Positions 55,597-64,000 of a DNA stretch of 64,000 bases are shown here, in pieces. The stretch is from an uncultured Selenomonadales bacterium (GTDB lineage: Bacteria; Bacillota; Negativicutes; Selenomonadales; Selenomonadaceae), in NCBI GenBank assembly GCA_900321035.1, contig ONUH01000006.1:62001-126000 (forward strand), given 5' to 3'. Numbering within the stretch: the first letter of the stretch is position 1; every line of letters starts with the position of its first letter. The position numbers and the translations under genes were made by a program. A model generated the notes under the pieces. The model was not told the DNA's origin and searched no databases. It saw only the letters and a list, made by a program, of their open reading frames with translations.

Positions 55597-55648
55597 TAAA
55601 AAAGGAGCGAGACAAAGCATCGGGAAAACGCCTCGTCTTCACTCCTTC
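55597..55648 (-). terminator. Terminator after the YacL-like gene
   Basis: Minus-strand AAGGAGTGAAGACGAGG pairs with the GTCTCGCTCCTT half, followed by TTTTTT. Confidence 0.65.
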
Positions 55649-55653
55649 TCCAT

Positions 55654-56838
55654 TCAGTTTTTCGCGTAACGCCGCGGCTTCGCGAAAATCATGCGCCCCG
55701 CCGCCGTCTGCAGCGCGGACGTCACTTCCACGTCGATGTCCTGGTTCAGATGGCGGTGTCCGCCCTCAATGACGATCATCGTGCCGTCGTCAAGATAGGC
55801 CACGCCCTGCCCCTGCTCCTTGCCGTCCTTCACCACCGTCACGTGCATGGATTCGCCGGGAACCACCACCGGCTTCACCGCGTTCGCCAGCTCGTTGACG
55901 TTGAGCACGGAAACGCCCTGCAGCTCCGAGACCTTGTTCAGATTGTAATCGTTGGTGACGATCTTTCCTCCGACCATGCGCCCCAGCCGCACCAGCTTGG
56001 AGTCCACCTCCGCGATGTCGTCGAAATCCCGGCTGTCGATTTCCACCGGCAGCTTTTCCTCCGAGCGTATCTTTTGGAGGATGTCCAGACCGCGCCGTCC
56101 GCGCACCCGCTTCAAGGCGTCCGCCGAATCCGCGATCCGCTGCAGCTCCTCCAGCACGAAAACGGGAATCAGCAGCGTGCCTTCGAGGAATCCGCTGTCG
56201 ATCACGTCCGCGATGCGGCCGTCGATAATGGCGCTGGTGTCGAGCAGCTTGTACCGCTTATCCCCGTCCGTGACTTCCTCCTTCGGCGCCGGCAGCGCCT
56301 CAGGCTGCGCAGGCAGCGGTTCCGGCTTCGTCTCGCGCGCCCGCAGGATGTCCTTGAAAAAGCGCGGAATGAAATTGAACATCTCCGCGATCTCTTCGCG
56401 CTTCGTCATCGTGATGCGAATGCCCAGATAGCCGAATACGATGGCAAACACCACCGGGATATAATTGCCCACGATGGGAATCCTGGAAAACGCGGCGCCT
56501 AATAATGTAGCAAGTATAAGTCCTAAAGAAAGCCCCGCCACGCCTGCGATCACGTCGTGAATCGGCATCTTGTTGAGCTGCGTTTCCACCCACGCGGAAA
56601 ACCGTTTCAGCACGGAAATGAAGTACGACGCTGTCACCATGCCGATCAGCGCGCCGATCGCGCCGCCCACGAGGATGCAAAGCAGTCCCGCCAGCGTCAT
56701 GCGCAGGAATCCCATGTCCGTCTTCAATATCTCCGTTCCGATGAACTGCGTCAAAGAAGGACTGGCCAGCTGCATCAGCGCGGCTCCGGCCGCCGCCAAA
56801 AGCGCGGCAATGAAGAAACGCAAAACTTTGTCCAGCAT
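55654..56838 (-). CDS. YacL-like membrane PIN/TRAM-domain nuclease
   Basis: 394 residues. Four membrane helices (~5-25, 45-75, 95-117, 123-142), then a PIN domain with acidic residues (KLLDTSAIIDGRIADVI, VDSKLVRLGRMVGGKIVTND) and a C-terminal TRAM domain (~325-385, VVPGESMHVTVVKDGKEQGQ). Bacillus YacL has this layout and sits with ispD and carD-like genes. A membrane-bound RNase is the likely role. ATG 56838 has GGAGG eight bases upstream. Confidence 0.9.
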   Translation of the reverse strand: MLDKVLRFFIAALLAAAGAALMQLASPSLTQFIGTEILKTDMGFLRMTLAGLLCILVGGAIGALIGMVTASYFISVLKRFSAWVETQLNKMPIHDVIAGVAGLSLGLILATLLGAAFSRIPIVGNYIPVVFAIVFGYLGIRITMTKREEIAEMFNFIPRFFKDILRARETKPEPLPAQPEALPAPKEEVTDGDKRYKLLDTSAIIDGRIADVIDSGFLEGTLLIPVFVLEELQRIADSADALKRVRGRRGLDILQKIRSEEKLPVEIDSRDFDDIAEVDSKLVRLGRMVGGKIVTNDYNLNKVSELQGVSVLNVNELANAVKPVVVPGESMHVTVVKDGKEQGQGVAYLDDGTMIVIEGGHRHLNQDIDVEVTSALQTAAGRMIFAKPRRYAKN

Positions 56839-56872
56839 CTTGCTCACCTCCTTTCTTAAATTAAATGGTAAA

Positions 56873-56918
56873 GAAAAAAGCGGATAAATTCATAATACTC
56901 AATTCATCCGCTTTTGTC
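56873..56918. terminator. Terminator between carD and the YacL-like gene
   Basis: AAAAAAGCGGAT and ATCCGCTTTT with AATTCA/TGAATT-like inner pairs; T-rich end on the plus side and A-rich on the other. Confidence 0.7.
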
Positions 56919-56934
56919 AAAAATTGATTCTCAT

Positions 56935-57429
56935 TTATCCGTCAAAACCGTTCTTTTCCAAAATCCCGTCCATCCATGCGGTGACCTCTTCCGGCTTTTT
57001 GCCGCAGGCATAAACGAGCTCGCTGACCAATATCTGTTTGGCCAGATCCAGCAGCCGGCGCTCCCCGCTGGAAATCTTGCGGACCCGATCCTGCAGAATC
57101 AGATTGCGGGCCACTGCCGCCACGTCGCAGATATCCCCCGACTTCATCCGCGTCAGCGTCGCGTGAAAGCGTTTGTTCCAGCTTCCGACCGCGCGTTCCG
57201 GGGTATCCGCCAGCACTTCCGCCACTTTCTTGACGCCCTTTTTCGAAATTACGTCGCGCAGTCCGATATTTTCCACATTGTCCGTGGGTATCATCACTTT
57301 CATGCTGCCGATGGGCATTTTCAGGACGTAATAAGACTTCACCTCGCCCATGACTTCGCACTGCTCGATGTCCGCGATTACGCCCGCGCCGTGCATCGGA
57401 TACACGACCTGGTCTCCAACCTGAAGCAA
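56935..57429 (-). CDS. CarD-family transcription regulator
   Basis: 164 residues. The N-terminal RNA-polymerase interaction domain (LQVGDQVVYPMHGAGVIADI, YYVLKMPIGSMKVMIPTDNV) and the C-terminal helical domain with the conserved Trp segment (AVGSWNKRFHATLTRMKSGD) define CarD. It binds the polymerase β lobe and stabilises open complexes. TTG 57429 follows GGAGG by seven bases and gives the normal N-terminus. Confidence 0.93.
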   Translation of the reverse strand: MLQVGDQVVYPMHGAGVIADIEQCEVMGEVKSYYVLKMPIGSMKVMIPTDNVENIGLRDVISKKGVKKVAEVLADTPERAVGSWNKRFHATLTRMKSGDICDVAAVARNLILQDRVRKISSGERRLLDLAKQILVSELVYACGKKPEEVTAWMDGILEKNGFDG

Positions 57430-57494
57430 ACGCTCACCTCCTTTTGCCGCTTTATTATTATAGCACAAAAATTTCCTCCGTGTAAAAATTTTTT

Positions 57495-57523
57495 AGTATA
57501 TCACGCTTTATATATACTGTCAA
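57495..57523 (-). promoter_or_regulatory. Promoter of carD
   Basis: Minus-strand TTGACA (57518-57523), 17 bp, TATACT (57495-57500). Confidence 0.85.
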
Positions 57524-57542
57524 ATTTTATCGAAAATCGCGA

Positions 57543-57589
57543 AAAAACGGGACGAAAAGCGCATTCTTCTTTCGCTTTTTCGCCCCGCG
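57543..57589 (-). terminator. Terminator of the dxs-to-M50 operon
   Basis: Minus-strand CGGGGCGAAAAAGCG / CGCTTTTCGTCCCG followed by TTTTTT. Confidence 0.85.
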
Positions 57590-57682
57590 TATCAGTTCCG
57601 CGCAGTCGTTTCCAGCCGCGCAGTCTCACCCATATGCACTTTTTAGCAGTCATGAGGCGCCGTCGCAAGCAGCCGCCGAAAA

Positions 57683-58312
57683 TTACAGAATCACCATCCA
57701 TATCCCGCTGAACAGCCCCAGCAGGAACTGGGCGATGGGAATCAAGATATAGCCCAGGATCGGCGTCGCGATGAAAATGAGGAAGATGATCATGCTGTAC
57801 CGCTCCAGCCCCGCGTAACGATACTGCATCTCATAGGGCAGAACGGCCATCAGGATCCGGGAGCCGTCCAGCGGCGGCAGCGGAATCAGGTTGAAGACGC
57901 CGAAGTTGATATTGTAAACGACGATGAGCCAGAGCACCGAGCGCAGGCCGTAGCTCAGCTCCATGTGCATCTTGCGCGTGAGGATAAGCAGCACGCCGAC
58001 AGCGAGAAACGCCAGCAGAAAATTCATGGCGGGCCCCGCCAGCGCCACGAGGATCTCGCCTTTCTTCCGGTCCCGGAAGTTATGCGGATTGATGACGACG
58101 GGCTTCGCCCAGCCGAACCGCGCGATCAGGAGCATCGCGAGACCGATGGGGTCGATATGCGCCAACGGGTTCAGCGTAAGCCGTCCCATCATGCGCGGCG
58201 TGAAGTCCCCCATTGCCACCGCCGCCCGCGCGTGCGCGTACTCGTGCAGCGCCAGCGCCATAATCAACCCCGGCAGTCCCGCCACCATTTCCATCAGATT
58301 AAAGCCGAACAT
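57683..58312 (-). CDS. Site-2-protease-family (M50) membrane peptidase
   Basis: 209 residues with about five helices. The zinc motif is ALHEYAHARAA (HExxH) in the first half, and the third ligand region is NLIPLPPLDGSRIL. It is the short single-unit M50 type without PDZ. Substrate unknown. ATG 58312 has AAAGGGG upstream, one base after the nudix stop. Confidence 0.92.
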   Translation of the reverse strand: MFGFNLMEMVAGLPGLIMALALHEYAHARAAVAMGDFTPRMMGRLTLNPLAHIDPIGLAMLLIARFGWAKPVVINPHNFRDRKKGEILVALAGPAMNFLLAFLAVGVLLILTRKMHMELSYGLRSVLWLIVVYNINFGVFNLIPLPPLDGSRILMAVLPYEMQYRYAGLERYSMIIFLIFIATPILGYILIPIAQFLLGLFSGIWMVIL

Positions 58313-58313
58313 A

Positions 58314-58865
58314 TCAAATCCCCTTTTTCCTTCGCGCCGCATACAGCAAAAGCGCGGTGACGGTCTTGCCGTCAACGATCGTGTTGTCGCTCACTTTTTC
58401 CAGCGCCTCTGCGAGCGGCATGCGGACGGTATGGATGAACTCGTCCTCGTCCGGGCAATCCGCCCCCGCCGTCAGTCCTTCCGCCAGATAGATGTGAATC
58501 CATTCGTCGGAGAATCCCACCGTCGTCGCCAGGGAAAACAGTTTCTCATAACGCTCGGCGGCGTACCCCGTTTCCTCTTTCAATTCCCGTTTTGCACATT
58601 CCAACGGGTCTTCTCCCGGCACGTCCAGCTTGCCCGCAGGGATTTCCAACGTCACGCGCCCGACGGGATAACGATACTGCCGCACCAGGATCACGCTGCC
58701 GTCGTCCAGAACCGGCAGTACCGCCGAAGCGCCGGGATGCTTTACCCACTCCCGTATGGTTTCATGACCGTTTGGCAAGAGCACCGTATCGCGCCGCACA
58801 TGGAGCAGTTTCCCGTCGAAGACGCTCTCGCCCGCAAGTCGCTTCTCGATCAAATCTTCGTCCAT
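58314..58865 (-). CDS. NUDIX hydrolase, ADP-ribose pyrophosphatase type
   Basis: 183 residues. The Nudix box is complete: GKLDVPGEDPLECAKRELKE followed by ETGY. The upstream segment VILVRQYRYPVGRVTLEIPA is typical of ADP-ribose pyrophosphatases (NudF-like), which split ADP-ribose to AMP and ribose 5-phosphate. It lies between recN and the M50 gene on one mRNA. Confidence 0.93.
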   Translation of the reverse strand: MDEDLIEKRLAGESVFDGKLLHVRRDTVLLPNGHETIREWVKHPGASAVLPVLDDGSVILVRQYRYPVGRVTLEIPAGKLDVPGEDPLECAKRELKEETGYAAERYEKLFSLATTVGFSDEWIHIYLAEGLTAGADCPDEDEFIHTVRMPLAEALEKVSDNTIVDGKTVTALLLYAARRKKGI

Positions 58866-58875
58866 TTCGCGCCTC

Positions 58876-60576
58876 CTATGGCTTCCGCAATTTCTTTTTC
58901 GTCTCGGCGGCCCGGGCGATCATTTCCTTCGCGTTCCTCAGGGACGCCTCCGTGGCGTCCGCTCCCGACGCCATGCGCGCGATCTCTTTCGCACGCTCCT
59001 TTGGCGTCAGGGCGCGCACGTCCGTGGACGTCTTTCCGTCCTTCGCCGTCTTTTCCAGATAATAGTGGACGTCCGCCATGCAGGCGATCTGCGGCAAATG
59101 CGTGATGCAAAGCACCTGCCTCTGCGCGGCCACGCGGGCGATGCGCTCGGCGACCATTTGCGCGGTGCGCCCTCCGATGCCCGTGTCAATCTCGTCGAAC
59201 ACCATGCTCTGCGCCACGGAATCTCCCGCCGCCGCCACGGTCTTCACCGCCAGCGCGATGCGCGAAAGCTCGCCGCCGGACGCCACCTTCGAGAGCGTTT
59301 TTTCCGGCTCCCCGGCATTGGCGGAAAACATCATCTCTATCTCGTCCGCCCCCCGCGCCGACAGCTCCGCCGGGAGCAGGGAGACGTCCAGCTTCGCGTC
59401 GGGCATCCCCAGCGCAACCAGCTGTTCCACGATGGCGGCGGACAGCTTTTGCGCCGCCTCTTTCCGCGCCGCCGTCAGGAGCTCCGCCCGGCGCTCGACC
59501 TCCGCCAGCGTCTCCGCGCGCTTCTTTTCCAGCGCGGCGACGATCTCGTCGTAATTCTCGAAGCTCTCGATCTCGTTCTCTATCTTTTCCCGGTAGGCAA
59601 ACACCGCCTCAATGGAATCCCCATATTTTTTCTCTAATTTCTCTATGGCGTCCATGCGGGCCTGCAGCTCGTCGAGCCGTTCCGGGTCGAACTCCAGGCC
59701 GTCCCGATAGCCCTGCACGGTATAGAATACTTCCTTCAGCTGGCAGGCCGCGTCTTCCAGCATCGGCGCCGTCTCGTCAAAGGTCTTGTCGAACTGCCGC
59801 AGCGCCTCGATCCTGCGCTGCAGCGCGCCCACGTCGGCCAGTATGCCCTCGCTCTCCGCACCGCCCTCCAGCAGCGCGGCGGCTTCGCCCACGTTCTCCG
59901 TAATGCGTTCGGCGTTGGAAAGGCGGTTGATTTCCGCTTCCAACTCCTCGTCCTCATGGAGGCGGAGATTGGCGTCGGCGATTTCCTTCGCCTGCCATTT
60001 GAGCATATCCATTCGGTCGGCGGACGTCTCCGCCGAGGATTTTTTCTCCGCCAGCGCCTCGTCTGCGGCTTTCCACGCGCGAAACGCCGCCGCGTAATCC
60101 TCGCGGAGCTTCGGGATGCCGTCGTCGCTGCCGTCCAGCAATGCGAATTGATTTTCCGCGCGGACGAGGGCCAGATTCTCATGCTGGCCGTGAATATCCA
60201 CCAGGAACTCCCCGATGGCGCGGAGCGTCCCCACGGTCACATGGCAGCCGTTGACGAGGATGACATTTTTCCCTTTCGTGGTAATCTGCCGCGTGATGAT
60301 CAGGGAATCGTCCTCGTCGTCGATGGCCTGGTCCGCCAGCAGCGCATGCAGGCGCTTTTCCCCCGCAATATCAAAAATCGCCTCGACGCGCAGCCAGTCG
60401 CAGTCCGTGCGGATCGTGTCGGCGGAAAGCCGGTGCCCGAGCACCGCGCCGAGGGCGTCGATCAGGATGGACTTGCCCGCGCCCGTCTCGCCCGTCAGAA
60501 TATTGAGCCCCGTGTCGAAATCGATCTCGACGTGCTCCAAGAGCGCAAAATTCCAAACGGTCAGCGTTTTCAGCAT
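58876..60576 (-). CDS. recN: DNA repair protein RecN
   Basis: 566 residues. SMC-like: Walker A NILTGETGAGKSILIDALGA near 30, coiled coils in the middle, signature ASGGELSRIALAVKTVA and Walker B VFDEIDTGIGGRTAQMV. It organises double-strand breaks for RecA repair. ATG 60576 overlaps the argR stop (TAATG); GGGAGG lies eight bases upstream. Confidence 0.97.
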   Translation of the reverse strand: MLKTLTVWNFALLEHVEIDFDTGLNILTGETGAGKSILIDALGAVLGHRLSADTIRTDCDWLRVEAIFDIAGEKRLHALLADQAIDDEDDSLIITRQITTKGKNVILVNGCHVTVGTLRAIGEFLVDIHGQHENLALVRAENQFALLDGSDDGIPKLREDYAAAFRAWKAADEALAEKKSSAETSADRMDMLKWQAKEIADANLRLHEDEELEAEINRLSNAERITENVGEAAALLEGGAESEGILADVGALQRRIEALRQFDKTFDETAPMLEDAACQLKEVFYTVQGYRDGLEFDPERLDELQARMDAIEKLEKKYGDSIEAVFAYREKIENEIESFENYDEIVAALEKKRAETLAEVERRAELLTAARKEAAQKLSAAIVEQLVALGMPDAKLDVSLLPAELSARGADEIEMMFSANAGEPEKTLSKVASGGELSRIALAVKTVAAAGDSVAQSMVFDEIDTGIGGRTAQMVAERIARVAAQRQVLCITHLPQIACMADVHYYLEKTAKDGKTSTDVRALTPKERAKEIARMASGADATEASLRNAKEMIARAAETKKKLRKP

Positions 60577-61061
60577 TACGCGTTCCTCCCCAGCATGCCT
60601 TTCATGCGTCTCGCAACGGCGTCCACGGCTGTTTCCGGCTTCACGGCGGCAAAGATCGTATCGTCGCCCGCCACCGTCCCCAAGATTTCCGGCCACTGCG
60701 CCGTGTCAAGGGCGGAAGCGACGGCATTCGCCATACCCGGAAGCGTTCGCAGGACGACAAGATTTCCGGAAGCGTCGACGCCCGTAACGGCGTCCGCGAA
60801 CAGGCCTTCCAGCCGGCTTTCCTTGCGCCCGCCGGCTTCCGCTGCGGGGAACGCATAGCGGGAACGCCCGCCGCCCGTCGGCATCGGCACTTTGACCAGC
60901 ATCAATTCCTTTATATCGCGGGAAACCGTCGCCTGCGTGACCGCAAAATCCTCCCGCCGAAGACGCTCCGCCAAATCCGACTGCGTCTCCACGATATGAT
61001 TCTCCACGATTTCCCGTATCTTTTCCTGCCGAAGCGCTTTCATGCGCTCATCTTTCTTCAT
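60576..61061 (-). CDS. argR: Arginine repressor ArgR
   Basis: 161 residues. A winged-helix DNA-binding domain (IREIVENHIVETQSDLAERL, QATVSRDIKELMLVKVP) and the C-terminal arginine-binding trimer domain (GNLVVLRTLPGMANAVASAL, TVAGDDTIFAA) with the GDDT motif. It represses arginine genes when arginine is bound. The start at 61061 has a weak site (AAGGCGG); ATG 61043 is an alternative. The argR-recN pair is common in Firmicutes. Confidence 0.95.
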   Translation of the reverse strand: MKKDERMKALRQEKIREIVENHIVETQSDLAERLRREDFAVTQATVSRDIKELMLVKVPMPTGGGRSRYAFPAAEAGGRKESRLEGLFADAVTGVDASGNLVVLRTLPGMANAVASALDTAQWPEILGTVAGDDTIFAAVKPETAVDAVARRMKGMLGRNA

Positions 61062-61075
61062 TAAAAACGCCGCCT

Positions 61076-61930
61076 TCACGCACTGTAGAGGAGCTTCGTC
61101 CGGATGGTCTGATAATAGTTCTTGTCGTCGAATTTGACGATCTTCGCCGGAAGCGGCGCGCGCCGCACGATGATCACGTCCCCCGGCAGGATGTGGAAGC
61201 TGTCCTGCCCGTCGAACGTCACCATGATGTCCCGATGCAGCGCGGCAACGTCGATCTTGATCTCGTCGTCCTCGTCCATGACGATGGGCCGCGCGTTGAA
61301 CGTATGCGGACAAATCGGCGTCAGGAGCAGCGCCTTGATCTTCGGGTTGACCAGCGGGCCGCCCGCCGAAAGGGAATAGGCCGTGGAGCCGGTCGCCGTC
61401 GAGACGATAAGCCCGTCCGCCTTGTAATCCATCACATGGAAGCCGTTGACCGTGAGACCGAGCTGGAGCATGCGCGCCGCGCCGCCCTTGGTCACGACCA
61501 CGTCGTTGACCGCGTTGCCCAAGAACCGTTCCTTCTGTCCTTCGCTCTGCACAAAGCCCGAAATGACCATGCGCTCTTCCAGATGATATTCGCCGCGCAG
61601 GATCTTTTCCAGCTTCGCCTCCAGCTCCGTCAGCTCGATATCCGCCAGGAAGCCGAAGGTGCCGATATTCACGCCGCAGACCGGGGCGTCTTTCTCGTAG
61701 ACGCGGCGGCACACGCCGAGCAGCGTGCCGTCGCCGCCGACGGAAAGCGCCATGTCCATCGGCTCCCCGTCGATATCGGGAACGCCGTATTCCTCGCAAT
61801 GGAAAAACGCCGCGTCCTCCTGCGACGTCATCAAGCGCACGTCCTTGTCCCGAAAGAAACGGAAAATGCGCGCCAGGACGTTCGGCGCGTCTTCCTTGTC
61901 CCTGTTTGGAAACACCGCGATCCGCATCAT
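61076..61930 (-). CDS. nadK: NAD kinase
   Basis: 284 residues. The substrate motif LSVGGDGTLLGVCRRV, the VNIGTFGFLADIE segment and the TGSTAYSLSAGGPLVNP region are diagnostic. It phosphorylates NAD to NADP. The ATG at 61930 overlaps the tlyA stop by ATGA. Confidence 0.97.
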   Translation of the reverse strand: MMRIAVFPNRDKEDAPNVLARIFRFFRDKDVRLMTSQEDAAFFHCEEYGVPDIDGEPMDMALSVGGDGTLLGVCRRVYEKDAPVCGVNIGTFGFLADIELTELEAKLEKILRGEYHLEERMVISGFVQSEGQKERFLGNAVNDVVVTKGGAARMLQLGLTVNGFHVMDYKADGLIVSTATGSTAYSLSAGGPLVNPKIKALLLTPICPHTFNARPIVMDEDDEIKIDVAALHRDIMVTFDGQDSFHILPGDVIIVRRAPLPAKIVKFDDKNYYQTIRTKLLYSA

Positions 61931-62751
61931 CGTTCGTCCCTTTCCCTGTCGAGAGTCTTGTGGGCCTCGGCCACGACCCCGTCGATTTTCTCCTCTGTCG
62001 CCGCGTCCGGTCCGGTTTCCGACTGGGCAAGACGCACAAGGTACTCGATATTCCCCTCCGGCCCTTTGACGGGGGAAAACGTCAGCCCCGCCGGCCAGAA
62101 TCCAATGTCCCGGCTGTAAGCCGCGACCGCACGGATGACCTGCCGGTGCACCTCGGGGTCGCGCACCACGCCTTTCTTCCCGACGTTGCCGCGCCCCGCC
62201 TCGAACTGCGGCTTGATCAGCGCCACGATCTCTCCCGCGTCTTTCAGCAGATGCTTCGCCGGTTCCAGCACCTTCTCCAGGGATATGAACGCCACGTCGA
62301 TCGAGGCGAAGTCCAGCAGTTCCCCAATATCCTCGGGGCAAACGTAGCGGATATTCGTCCGCTCCATATTCACCACCCGCGGGTCGTTCCTGAGTTTCCA
62401 CGCGAGCTGCCCGTATCCGACGTCGATGGCATAGACCTTCGACGCGCCGTTTTGGAGCGCGCAGTCCGTGAAGCCGCCCGTGGACGCGCCGATGTCGGCC
62501 ATGACCCTGCCCGCAAGGGAAATCCCGAAGACTTCCAGCGCCTTTTCGAGCTTCAGCCCGCCCCGGCTCACATAGGGAAGCGCGTTGCCCAGAATGCGGA
62601 GCTCCGCTTCCTCCTTCACCATCGTCCCGGCCTTGTCGATCTTTTGCCCGTCCACCAGGACGAGGCCCGCCATCAGCGTCGTCTTCGCCTTCTCGCGGCT
62701 CTCGACGAGCCCGCGCTTTACCAGCAATACGTCCAACCGTTCTTTTGCCAT
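61927..62751 (-). CDS. tlyA: TlyA-family rRNA methyltransferase / hemolysin-like protein
   Basis: 274 residues. An N-terminal S4 RNA-binding domain (ERLDVLLVKRGLVESREKAK) and an FtsJ-like methyltransferase domain (VMADIGASTGGFTDCALQNG, IVALIKPQFEAGR). TlyA proteins methylate rRNA 2'-O positions; the hemolysin name is historical. Conserved place between dxs and nadK. Confidence 0.95.
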   Translation of the reverse strand: MAKERLDVLLVKRGLVESREKAKTTLMAGLVLVDGQKIDKAGTMVKEEAELRILGNALPYVSRGGLKLEKALEVFGISLAGRVMADIGASTGGFTDCALQNGASKVYAIDVGYGQLAWKLRNDPRVVNMERTNIRYVCPEDIGELLDFASIDVAFISLEKVLEPAKHLLKDAGEIVALIKPQFEAGRGNVGKKGVVRDPEVHRQVIRAVAAYSRDIGFWPAGLTFSPVKGPEGNIEYLVRLAQSETGPDAATEEKIDGVVAEAHKTLDRERDER

Positions 62752-62752
62752 C

Positions 62753-64000
62753 TTACGAGAGCCCCGCCCATTTCTCCATGATCTTGTCCGCCATCTGCTC
62801 CGGCAGGAATCCGCAGGATTCCAGGAGCTTCTTTCGCGCGCCCTGCGGAACGAACCGGTCGGGGATGCCGATGCGAAGCACGGGCGTCCTATAGCCCTCG
62901 TCCGCCAGATACTCCGTCACCGCCGTGCCGAACCCGCCCGCCAGGGCGTTTTCCTCCATCGTCACCAGCAGCCCCGCGCTTCCGGCAAAGCGATCGACGG
63001 CCTCGGTATCCAACGGTTTCACAAAGCGCATGTTGACCACCGAAGCACGGACGCCTTTTTCCGCAAGGAGCGCCGCCGTTTTCCAGGCAGCGTCCACCAT
63101 CGTTCCGACAGCTAAGAGCGCTATATCGCCGCCTTCGGAAAGCACTTCCGCCTTGCCGACCTCGATTTCCCGAAAGCCCTCGGAAAGCTCGACGCCAAGC
63201 CCCGCGCCGCGCGGATAGCGAATCGCCGTCGGCGAATCCATGTGGACCGCCGTATAGAGCATATCCCGCAGCTCGTTTTCGTCCTTCGGCACGAAGACCG
63301 TCATACCCGGCATCGTCCTGAGATACGAGAGGTCGAAAACGCCGTGATGGGTCGGCCCGTCCTCCCCGACAATCCCGGCCCGGTCCAGGCAAAGGGTGAC
63401 GGGAAGATTTTGCAGGCAGACGTCATGCATCAGCTGGTCGTAAGCGCGCTGGGCAAAGGTCGAATAAATCGCCGCCACGGGATGAAGCCCCGCAGCCGCC
63501 ATGCCAGCCGCCAGCGTCACCGCATGCTCCTCGGCGATTCCCACGTCGAAGAAGCGCTTCGGATAGCGCTCAGCAAACTTTTTCAGTCCCGTGCCACCGG
63601 GCATCGCCGCCGTGATCGCCGTCAGCCTCGGCATATCCTGCGCCAGCTCGATCAGCGCGTCGCCGAACACAGACGTGTAGGACATCGGCGCGGCGGGATC
63701 TTTATACACGGCGCCCGTCGCCGCGTCAAATTTGCCGACGCCGTGGAACTTGTCCGGCTCCATTTCCGCAGGCAGATAGCCGCAGCCCTTTTTCGTCCGC
63801 ACATGGACGAGGATCGGGCCGTCCAGCATGCAGGCCTCCGAGAACACGTCGCGCATCAGCCGGATATTGTGGCCGTCGATGGGGCCGATATAGGTGAAAC
63901 CCATTTCCTCAAAGAGGCCGCCCGGCACCAATACGGACTTGACGCCTTCCTTGATGTATTCCGCCGTCTTGACCACCGTATCGCCGATATGGGGGATGCT
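62753..64000 (-). CDS. dxs: 1-deoxy-D-xylulose-5-phosphate synthase (5' end outside window)
   Basis: The last ~415 codons; the first ~215, with the first half of the thiamine diphosphate site, lie beyond base 64000. Visible motifs are YIGPIDGHNIRLMRDVF, the pyrimidine-domain RFFDVGIAEEHAVTLAAGMA with the catalytic Glu, DRAGIVGEDGPTHHGVFDLS and IRYPRGAG. It condenses pyruvate and glyceraldehyde 3-phosphate, the first MEP-pathway step. It heads the run down to the M50 gene, with a one-base gap to tlyA. Confidence 0.97.
   Translation of the reverse strand, partial: SIPHIGDTVVKTAEYIKEGVKSVLVPGGLFEEMGFTYIGPIDGHNIRLMRDVFSEACMLDGPILVHVRTKKGCGYLPAEMEPDKFHGVGKFDAATGAVYKDPAAPMSYTSVFGDALIELAQDMPRLTAITAAMPGGTGLKKFAERYPKRFFDVGIAEEHAVTLAAGMAAAGLHPVAAIYSTFAQRAYDQLMHDVCLQNLPVTLCLDRAGIVGEDGPTHHGVFDLSYLRTMPGMTVFVPKDENELRDMLYTAVHMDSPTAIRYPRGAGLGVELSEGFREIEVGKAEVLSEGGDIALLAVGTMVDAAWKTAALLAEKGVRASVVNMRFVKPLDTEAVDRFAGSAGLLVTMEENALAGGFGTAVTEYLADEGYRTPVLRIGIPDRFVPQGARKKLLESCGFLPEQMADKIMEKWAGLS

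Overview
The window comes from a GC-rich bacterium that carries Firmicute-type gene blocks (DUF1934-argS-rpoE-pyrG, rplU-prp-rpmA-obgE, dxs-tlyA-nadK-argR-recN, an RNA polymerase delta homologue, CarD, a YacL-like PIN/TRAM protein) and also a true outer-membrane autotransporter whose barrel ends in Phe. A Firmicute backbone with an outer membrane points to the Negativicutes, probably a motile Selenomonas-like member. The genus is inference.

Layout. 1-352 is the start of an iron-type ABC substrate-binding lipoprotein. 676-9423 is a phosphorelay cluster: two long hybrid kinases (Cache sensor, FIST sensor), both ending REC-HPt-REC, face a convergent pair encoding a free REC-HPt protein and a free receiver protein. 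9821-9896 is tRNA-Thr(CGU). 10112-17020 holds a small coiled protein, a glutamate-synthase-like flavoprotein, a hypothetical protein and the DUF1934-argS-rpoE-pyrG operon. 17021-17998 has no gene and carries a large inverted repeat. 18014-24759 holds CheX, REC-CheX, a COG2509 flavoprotein, PutP, an orphan antitoxin-like RNA, a GT2 glycosyltransferase and CheV.

The conserved order obgE-yhbY-proB / proA-nadD-yqeK-LCP-rsfS-cvfB is split: proB ends at 45943 and proA starts at 30078. About 15.8 kb lies between them. This island carries a small secreted protein, a clostripain-like C11 lipoprotein, two strand-loop-strand autotransporter O-heptosyltransferases, a DUF559 nuclease-like gene, a 1607-residue AIDA-type autotransporter, a DUF4337 membrane protein, an AgrC/LytTR-type two-component pair and a secreted protein with a G-run promoter. 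The heptosyltransferases probably glycosylate the autotransporter. Two poly-G tracts (nine G in the autotransporter reading frame, eight G in a promoter spacer) look like slipped-strand phase-variation switches.

The island is filled with paired inverted palindromic repeats resembling the BIME elements of enterobacteria. The DUF559 gene occupies the spacer position between one inverted pair: one repeat supplies its Shine-Dalgarno sequence and the other its last codons and stop. A repeat-nuclease partnership analogous to REP/RAYT is the most novel idea in the window.

45943-64000 returns to core genes on the minus strand: proB, yhbY, obgE, rpmA, prp, rplU; sbcDC; ispDF; YacL-like; carD; then the dxs-tlyA-nadK-argR-recN-nudix-M50 run, with dxs cut by the window edge.
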